From Chamaesiphon sp. (GTDB lineage: Bacteria; Cyanobacteriota; Cyanobacteriia; Cyanobacteriales; Chamaesiphonaceae), in assembly GCA_020059425.1 (NCBI GenBank), contig JAGVCD010000422.1, forward strand, positions 1 to 6,813: a DNA stretch of 6,813 nucleotides, in the 5' to 3' direction. Position 1 is the first letter of the stretch. Every line of letters begins with the position of its first letter. The notes below the pieces were generated by a model. That model had not been told where the DNA came from, made no database searches, and saw only the letters and a program-made list of their open reading frames with translations. Made by a program: the position numbers and the translations under genes. Positions 1-4,040 of the stretch are shown here, in pieces.

Positions 1-127
1 CTGACGTTAAGAGTATGTATCGGTTAAATTGTTTGTTTTTAGTATTGACGAGTTTTTTACGTTCTGCATTGGCAGCCTTCTCTCCGAAATCCCACTCTCT
101 ACACCATTCTGATTTTGGAGAAAATAT
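1..127 (+). promoter_or_regulatory. Leader and putative promoter region of the rbp gene
   Basis: This is the upstream region of the Rbp gene, with no ORF of its own. Two weak sigma70-like arrangements can be seen. One is CTGACG (1-6), a 17-nt gap, then TTAAAT (24-29), which would give a leader of roughly 90 nt. The other is an isolated good -35 (TTGACG, 45-50) without a convincing -10 at standard distance. A clear Shine-Dalgarno GGAG lies at 117-120, 7 nt before the ATG. Cyanobacterial rbp genes are often cold-induced and can have long leaders, so a regulatory leader is plausible, but no defined cold-shock element was recognised. The true promoter may lie left of the window. Confidence 0.25.
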
Positions 128-436
128 ATGTCAATTTATGTAGGTAACCTATCCTATGAGGTTAAAGAAGCTGATCTGAGCGCTGTTTTTGCAGAGTACG
201 GATCGGTTAAGCGGGTTCAGTTGCCCACTGACCGTGAAACTGGCCGTATGCGCGGCTTTGGTTTTGTGGAAATGAGCACTGATGCTGAAGAAGACGCTGC
301 TATCACTGCTCTAGACGGAGCTGAGTGGATGGGTCGCGACTTGAAAGTAAACAAAGCTAAGCCTCGTGAAGACAGAGGTTCTGGTGGTGGCGATCGCCGT
401 GGTGGCGGTGGCGGCGGTTTTAACCGTAACTACTAA
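128..436 (+). CDS. rbp: Rbp-type RNA-binding protein (single RRM, glycine-rich tail)
   Basis: This is a 102-residue, probably cytoplasmic, single-stranded-RNA-binding protein. It consists of one RRM (about residues 2-78) and a short Gly/Arg tail (about 80-102). RNP2 is IYVGNL at residues 3-8 and RNP1 is RGFGFVEM at 42-49, so the aromatic RNA-stacking positions Y4, F44 and F46 are all present. The tail contains GGG, RRGGGGGG and a final FNRNY. This RRM plus Gly-tail layout is that of the cyanobacterial Rbp (RbpA-like) family. Members are typically cold-induced and implicated in mRNA binding or stability, and some in mRNA localisation. The start is supported by GGAG at 117-120, 7 nt upstream of ATG. 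The gene is followed by its own terminator, so it is probably monocistronic; rpsU, which follows some cyanobacterial rbp genes, is absent. The family is certain, but which paralogue (rbpA, B, D and so on) cannot be decided here. Confidence 0.96.
   Translation: MSIYVGNLSYEVKEADLSAVFAEYGSVKRVQLPTDRETGRMRGFGFVEMSTDAEEDAAITALDGAEWMGRDLKVNKAKPREDRGSGGGDRRGGGGGGFNRNY
390..397. repeat. HIP1 palindrome GCGATCGC
   Basis: This is a perfect copy of the cyanobacterial Highly Iterated Palindrome, inside the glycine-tail codons of the rbp gene. It is the only full octamer I found, but 6-7 nt cores (GCGATCG, CGATCGC, CGATCG) recur in the other genes, for example near 1176, 1191, 1390, 3262, 4156 and 6592. 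It is useful mainly as a taxonomic marker for cyanobacteria. Confidence 0.9.
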
Positions 437-500
437 GAAATTGATTTTACTCTGAGATAATTTGTTGGCCTCGGCTAAGATTTATTTCGACTTAAATCAA

Positions 501-531
501 AAGCTCAAGCTCTTAATGCTTGGGCTTTTTT
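501..531 (+). terminator. Rho-independent terminator of rbp
   Basis: AAGCTCAAGC (501-510) pairs with GCTTGGGCTT (518-527) around a 7-nt loop (TCTTAAT). This gives a 10-bp stem with a single G-U wobble (505/523). A run of six T follows at 526-531, partly overlapping the stem base. It lies 65 nt after the rbp stop codon and is well placed to end the rbp transcript. Confidence 0.9.
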
Positions 532-563
532 GTATTTAAAAATACTTTTTTGCTCAATATCCG

Positions 564-579
564 GATGGAGGACTCCATC
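564..579. repeat. Short palindrome with 2-nt centre
   Basis: GATGGAG (564-570) and CTCCATC (573-579) are perfect reverse complements separated by GA. It could fold as a small hairpin or act as a protein-binding dyad. It lies 33 nt after the rbp terminator T-run, outside any gene. Function unknown, and chance occurrence is possible. Confidence 0.5.
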
Positions 580-620
580 AGTTAGCAGCAATTCCAAATC
601 CAAAACCAGTTGAGTACATT

Positions 621-852
621 CCAGCCCCTTAGCCCAATTCTAGGAGCTATCCATTACGCAAAAGTATGCAGAAGCCTGATGGGGAGAAGAGTTAAGGAAT
701 AAGTTGTAAGATAGACAAGAGAGCAGAGAGGGCATCAAAGTATCGAAAAGTCTAGCATGAGTTAGATTACCTAATCCCCACAAAACTTAGTCTCAACATA
801 CTATCCAGCCACTTTGGCGTAATGGATAGCCCAAAGTTGGGAGAGGGGCTGG
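621..852. repeat. Diverged long inverted repeat, possible decayed MITE-like element
   Basis: The core arms are 646-665 (starting GCTATCCATTACGC) and 811-830 (ending GCGTAATGGATAGC). They are reverse complements over 20 nt with one mismatch (19/20, including 14 consecutive matches). Similarity continues outward with small gaps: CCAGCCCCT at 621-629 corresponds to AGGGGCTGG at 844-852, so the arms are about 45 and 42 nt. The 145 nt between the core arms (666-810) have no ORF and are purine-rich. Long inverted arms around a short non-coding core resemble a MITE or palindromic intergenic repeat, but no target-site duplication is evident and the family is not recognised. Confidence 0.6.
801..829. 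repeat. Compact bulged hairpin in the right arm of the inverted repeat
   Basis: CTATCCA (801-807) pairs with TGGATAG (823-829), and GCCA (808-811) pairs with TGGC (815-818) around a CTT loop, leaving a 4-nt bulge GTAA (819-822). This makes 11 base pairs in 29 nt. It overlaps the right arm of the larger inverted repeat, so the same bases can pair locally or with 646-665. No T-run follows on either strand, so it does not look like a standard terminator. Confidence 0.5.
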
Positions 853-863
853 GGGTGAGGGCT
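839..863. repeat. G-rich intergenic repeat motif (GGGAGAGGGGCTGGGGGTGAGGGC type)
   Basis: This purine and G-rich stretch has four G-runs separated by short spacers. Its reverse strand is of the CCCTCACCCC...CCTCTCCC type that recurs as an intergenic repeat in many cyanobacteria and other bacteria; I recognise it from general knowledge, not from a search here. It forms the outer end of the right inverted arm. The G-runs could in principle allow a quadruplex-like structure on the plus strand. Confidence 0.55.
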
Positions 864-928
864 CAATCGATTTTGATACTTGAATTTAGCAACGCCACAA
901 CATTTCCTTATTCCAAACTGACCTTTTT

Positions 929-1912
929 TTAATTTTTAGCCAAACAATTTTGTAGGATATAGCCAATGGCTTGCTCGTCTAAGCCTTTGCCGATAAATAC
1001 TATTTGGTTTTTCGGTGTGCCCCGCCAGTTGTCACTATTGATATCGTAACGTTTGCCGCAGAGTTGAAAAACATGACGTTGATCGCTTTCTTGGAACCAC
1101 AAAATTCCTTTGCTGCGAAAGATGTTATCAGCTAAACCTTTGATGAATTCTTGAAACTTGGTAATCTGCAATGGCCGATCGAACTCGAAGGCGATCGACA
1201 TCCACTGGTCGGTGGCTAAATGATCGCTGTGCTGATGATGAGCATGATCATCCACCGCATTGCGACGATCCAGACTAGCTAAATGCACATCCAAGAGCAG
1301 AGCTAACGGTACCTGACAGCGCTGGGTTTCCAGAATCATGGCATCAGTTTTCAAGGTCGCTAATTTTGCTTGTACCGTGCTTAACTGCGGGCGATCGACT
1401 AAATCTATTTTATTGACCAGCAATACATCGCTATAAATGATTTGATTGCGGACAGCTTCACCGTCGTAGTACTCCGCCTCAAAGTTCATAGCATCCACTA
1501 CACCGACAACTGCATCCAGGCGGGTTAGCCCCCGTAGATCCGAATTTTTCAGGGTGGCCATAATCGGCACCGGGTCAGCAATGCCGCTGGTTTCAATTAC
1601 CAAATAGTCAATCTTTTGCTCACTGGTGAGCATCTTAAACACCGCTGCCACCAAATCTTCGTTAATGGTGCAACAAATACAGCCGTTACTGAGCTGTACC
1701 ATCCCCTCTTCGATCGATTCCAATAGTTGGCTGTCAATATCAATCTCGCCAAATTCATTGACCAGCACCCCAATCTTCAGACCGTGTTCACCGGTCAAAA
1801 TGTGATTGAGCAAGGTAGTTTTGCCGCTGCCGAGAAAACCGGTGATGATTGTCACTGGCATTCCCCGCTTCGGAATCTTGATGGTGCTGGGATTAATTGG
1901 CATGGTCGGCAT
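929..1912 (-). CDS. COG0523 / CobW-family GTP-binding metallochaperone
   Basis: This 327-residue protein is the second gene of a leftward pair. The N-terminal G domain has Walker A GFLGSGKTT (residues 25-33), the metal-binding CxCC motif in GCICCT (C78, C80, C81), ETSGIADP (107-114, switch/Walker B region) and the guanine-specificity motif NKID (167-170). The CobW C-terminal domain spans about 236-325. Between them is a His-rich loop, residues 223-231 (five His in nine residues), typical of metal-handling members. Family members use GTP hydrolysis to deliver or insert metals (Zn, Co, Fe and others) into client proteins in the cytoplasm. The client and metal here are unknown, and no cobalamin genes are nearby, so the name cobW is avoided. 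ATG at 1912 has AGGA 8 nt upstream; M4 and M18 are alternative starts. The gene begins 2 nt after the ABC gene stop, implying translational coupling. Confidence 0.92.
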   Translation of the reverse strand: MPTMPINPSTIKIPKRGMPVTIITGFLGSGKTTLLNHILTGEHGLKIGVLVNEFGEIDIDSQLLESIEEGMVQLSNGCICCTINEDLVAAVFKMLTSEQKIDYLVIETSGIADPVPIMATLKNSDLRGLTRLDAVVGVVDAMNFEAEYYDGEAVRNQIIYSDVLLVNKIDLVDRPQLSTVQAKLATLKTDAMILETQRCQVPLALLLDVHLASLDRRNAVDDHAHHQHSDHLATDQWMSIAFEFDRPLQITKFQEFIKGLADNIFRSKGILWFQESDQRHVFQLCGKRYDINSDNWRGTPKNQIVFIGKGLDEQAIGYILQNCLAKN

Positions 1913-1924
1913 GGCTAGCTTCCT
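1913..1924 (-). promoter_or_regulatory. Ribosome-binding site of the CobW-family gene inside the ABC gene end
   Basis: On the minus strand, AGGA (1924 to 1921) lies 8 nt before the ATG at 1912, within the last codons (Gly-Ser-stop) of the ABC transporter gene. The ABC stop TAG (1917-1915) and the new ATG are separated by only CC. This decides in favour of the M1 start and supports co-translation from one mRNA. Confidence 0.65.
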
Positions 1925-3774
1925 AACATTTGGAGTTGATGTAAGCTGGCGTAGAGTCCACCTGTTTGCATTAATTCTTCGTGACTACCTGATTCTGCTA
2001 GTGCTCCTTGCTTTAACACAAAGATCCGATCGACATAGCGAATGGTCGAGAGGCGGTGGGCAATAATAATGGCGGTGCGATCGATCAGTAATTTATTGAG
2101 CGCATCTTGAATTAAGGCTTCGGTGCCTACATCTAAATTGGCGGTGGCTTCATCCAGCACCAAGACCTTGGGGTTGCGAATGGCAGCGCGGGCAAAGGCC
2201 AGTAACTGTTTTTGGCCACCCGAAAGATTCGTACCTCGCTCGCGTAACTGGGTGTTATAACCTTGGGGCAAGTCTTCCAGTAATTGATCGATATTAGTAA
2301 TCTGGGCAGCTTTTTTGACATCCTCGATCGAGTAGTTTTCGCCTAGGGTAATGTTGCTTTTGACATCCCCAGCAAACAGAAAACCGTCTTGTAAAATTAC
2401 CCCCAGATAGCGGCGCAGTTGCTGCTGCGGTAAGTTGCGGATATCCACGCCATCAATTAAGATTCGACCTTTGGTGGGTTCGTAGAGCCGACAAAGCAGC
2501 CGCACCACTGTACTTTTGCCAGCGCCGGTGGGACCGACCAGGGCTATTTTTTCGCCGGGACGAATCGTAAAATTGAGGTCTTTAATAACGTAATCATCAT
2601 CTTTGTAGGCAAACCAGACATGTTCAAACTGAATTTCGCCGCGACTGCCTTGATCGGGATGGGCAAACTGCGATGCTAATTTTAAGGCCGTGGCATCTTG
2701 AATATCTTTAATTTCGATCGGCTCCCGCAAAATATCACTGACTCGCTCCACCGCTGTAAACCCAGACTGAATCGCGGTGAATTTTTCGCCGAACTGGCGC
2801 AGCGGCTCGAATAAGCGCTGGGCAAAGATAATAAACGCCGATAGGGTACCAATATCTACTCGTTTGCCAACAATCATATCGGCTCCCAACCACATTACCA
2901 CCGCGATTGCCACCAACGAAATCCACTCTAAGGTGGCCGAAATGGCCGAGTCATGGAAATTGGTTTTGTCTACTTCAATTACATATCTTTGGTTGATCGA
3001 TCGAAACTGCTCGGCGTTGTACTGCTGACGGCGAAACAGCTGTACCACATTTATCCCTGTCACATTTTCCTGGAGGGTGGCATTCATCGTCGATAACTCT
3101 TCCCGGGCACGGTAATTGGCTTTGCGGTACTGATACTGAAAATACACAATCAAAGCACTAACTGGTAACAACATTACTGTTAGAGCCGCTGCCAGTTGCC
3201 ACTGGGTAAAAAACATGGTCGCGGCCAAAATTACCAACGAAAACAAATCGCTGACAATGCCGATCGCTCCGGTCGTAAACACATCACCTAAAGCCTCTAC
3301 GTCATTGGTGAGCCGGGTAATCAGCTTACCCACCGGCGTATTATCAAAAAAACGTACTCCCAAAGAAGTTACATGATCAAACAAGTCCTGACGAATATCG
3401 GCGGTGATCTGTTGGCCAATGCGCTGTACAGTGTACCCCTGGATTGCCGACAAGATCAGCCGGATCATTACCGTCACCATCAGAATGAGCGTTAGGGAGT
3501 TGAGGGCATCGGGCAAAGCCATCGCACTGATAAACGGCCAAGTCGCCTCTTGCCGAATGCGAGAAATCACCTGACCAATGAGCAAAGGTTGGACAGCATT
3601 AGATACCGCCAAGGGCAGCATAATTAGCAGTGAAAATAATAGTAGCGAACCGCTGCGCCGCGCGTAGGGAATTAGGCGTAAAAACAGCCGCCAGTCTGTC
3701 TCTCTTGGTTGATGAATATCGGACTGTGCAGTATTTGCCGAGGTGAAAGACATATAAAAATGTAAGGAACCCAT
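1915..3774 (-). CDS. Type I ABC exporter half-transporter (TMD-NBD fusion, MsbA/MdlB-like)
   Basis: This 619-residue protein combines one six-helix transmembrane domain (about residues 40-330) with a C-terminal ATPase (about 380-619), the normal layout of a half-size exporter that works as a dimer in the inner membrane. Hydrophobic helices are visible at about 43-63, 94-112, 165-190, 194-212 and 283-302. ATPase motifs are complete: A-loop Tyr Y390, Walker A GPTGAGKST (414-422), Q-loop Q462, signature LSGGQ (517-521), Walker B VLVLDE (537-542) with catalytic E542, and switch His H573. There is no N-terminal C39 peptidase domain, so it is not a leader-cleaving bacteriocin exporter. The substrate cannot be read from sequence; lipid, drug or peptide export are all possible. 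ATG at 3774 is bounded upstream by an in-frame TGA (3783-3781), but neither it nor M8 (3753) has a good ribosome-binding site, so the exact start is uncertain. It is divergent from the receiver-HlyD gene and is followed directly by the CobW-family gene. Confidence 0.93.
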   Translation of the reverse strand: MGSLHFYMSFTSANTAQSDIHQPRETDWRLFLRLIPYARRSGSLLLFSLLIMLPLAVSNAVQPLLIGQVISRIRQEATWPFISAMALPDALNSLTLILMVTVMIRLILSAIQGYTVQRIGQQITADIRQDLFDHVTSLGVRFFDNTPVGKLITRLTNDVEALGDVFTTGAIGIVSDLFSLVILAATMFFTQWQLAAALTVMLLPVSALIVYFQYQYRKANYRAREELSTMNATLQENVTGINVVQLFRRQQYNAEQFRSINQRYVIEVDKTNFHDSAISATLEWISLVAIAVVMWLGADMIVGKRVDIGTLSAFIIFAQRLFEPLRQFGEKFTAIQSGFTAVERVSDILREPIEIKDIQDATALKLASQFAHPDQGSRGEIQFEHVWFAYKDDDYVIKDLNFTIRPGEKIALVGPTGAGKSTVVRLLCRLYEPTKGRILIDGVDIRNLPQQQLRRYLGVILQDGFLFAGDVKSNITLGENYSIEDVKKAAQITNIDQLLEDLPQGYNTQLRERGTNLSGGQKQLLAFARAAIRNPKVLVLDEATANLDVGTEALIQDALNKLLIDRTAIIIAHRLSTIRYVDRIFVLKQGALAESGSHEELMQTGGLYASLHQLQMLGS

Positions 3775-3775
3775 C

Positions 3776-3784
3776 TCAAATCAT
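3776..3784 (-). other. Possible three-codon upstream ORF before the ABC gene
   Basis: On the minus strand, ATG ATT TGA runs from 3784 to 3776 and ends 1 nt before the annotated ABC start ATG (TGAGATG). Its ATG is preceded by GGGGAAAAAG at ribosome-binding-site distance, whereas the ABC ATG itself lacks one. Ribosomes might load here and reinitiate at the ABC gene. This is inference from arrangement only. Confidence 0.2.
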
Positions 3785-3833
3785 AAACTTTTTCCCCATC
3801 GCTGTCCGGCGGTGACTGACAATCACTTCTCTG

Positions 3834-3857
3834 CAGTATTTTTACGGAGAAATACTG
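3834..3857. repeat. Perfect 8-bp inverted repeat in the divergent promoter region
   Basis: CAGTATTT (3834-3841) and AAATACTG (3850-3857) are exact reverse complements around an 8-nt centre; a further T-G wobble would close it to a 6-nt loop. It sits about 60 nt upstream of the ABC start and about 80 nt upstream of the putative rightward -35. It could be a regulator-binding dyad or a hairpin in the ABC leader mRNA. No T-run follows on either strand, so a terminator is unlikely. Confidence 0.6.
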
Positions 3858-3937
3858 ATGAAAAACATGAATTTCAGCGATCTGACTCAAAAACTCATCC
3901 GTCAACCAGCTGTATTTGTCAAGCATTGCTAACTGAA

Positions 3938-3968
3938 TTGTCAGAGACGTTGTGCCACAAGCTAAAAT
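3938..3968 (+). promoter_or_regulatory. Putative promoter of the receiver-HlyD gene
   Basis: TTGTCA (3938-3943, 5/6 to the -35 consensus) and TAAAAT (3963-3968, 5/6 to the -10 consensus) are separated by 19 nt, slightly long. Transcription would begin near 3975, giving a leader of about 65 nt. A short dyad TTGT-GCC-ACAA lies within the spacer at about 3951-3961, a position where a bound repressor would block polymerase. Prediction only. Confidence 0.4.
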
Positions 3969-4040
3969 AAAGGGATTGCCATGCCAAGTACTATCTTGTC
4001 TTATGTATCCGCCAGCGAAGGCTAACTTCAGGGAGCGTTA

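Larger units (their letters stand above)
437..928. other. Gene-free intergenic region between convergent genes
   Basis: No convincing coding sequence lies in these 492 nt. The region separates the convergent rbp (+) and CobW-family (-) genes. It contains the rbp terminator (501-531), a short near-perfect palindrome (564-579), a pair of diverged long inverted arms (621-665 and 811-852), a compact hairpin (801-829) and a G-rich repeat motif (839-863). Base composition shifts from AT-rich at the left to purine-rich tracts (about 680-740) and G-rich sequence (839-863). I see no tRNA or rRNA and no clear terminator for the leftward operon just past position 929; only a short A-run follows its stop codon on the minus strand. 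Confidence 0.7.
3775..4040. promoter_or_regulatory. Divergent intergenic control region
   Basis: These 266 nt separate the leftward ABC gene from the rightward receiver-HlyD gene and must hold both promoters unless transcription enters from further away. Visible elements are a perfect 8-bp hairpin (3834-3857), a plausible rightward promoter (3938-3968), and a leftward TTGACA box (3922 to 3917, minus strand) whose 17-nt-spaced -10 (GATGAG) is poor. CTGACAAT (3816-3823) and ATTGTCAG (3937-3944) form a widely spaced 8-bp inverted pair; the second copy overlaps the rightward -35. No known cyanobacterial operator (for example NtcA GTA-N8-TAC) was identified. Confidence 0.45.

Noticed and set aside
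437..928. CRISPR array or tRNA in the gene-free region
   Set aside because: There are no regularly spaced direct repeats and no cloverleaf or T-loop signature; the repeats present are inverted.
1806..2066. 86-codon plus-strand ORF spanning the ABC/CobW junction
   Set aside because: It is antisense to two strongly supported genes, shows no family motifs, and follows from their codon structure.
3812..3826. GTGA-N7-TCAC dyad resembling a CRP-type operator
   Set aside because: The CRP consensus has a 6-nt spacer (TGTGA-N6-TCACA); this one has 7 and lacks the outer T/A pair, so the match is too weak.
3834..3857. NtcA site suggested by GTA and TAC in the hairpin
   Set aside because: The GTA-to-TAC spacing is 14 nt, not the required 8.
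3672..3926. 84-codon minus-strand ORF overlapping the ABC start and the intergenic region
   Set aside because: It overlaps the ABC N-terminus out of frame, has no recognisable motif or strong ribosome site, and covers the hairpin region.
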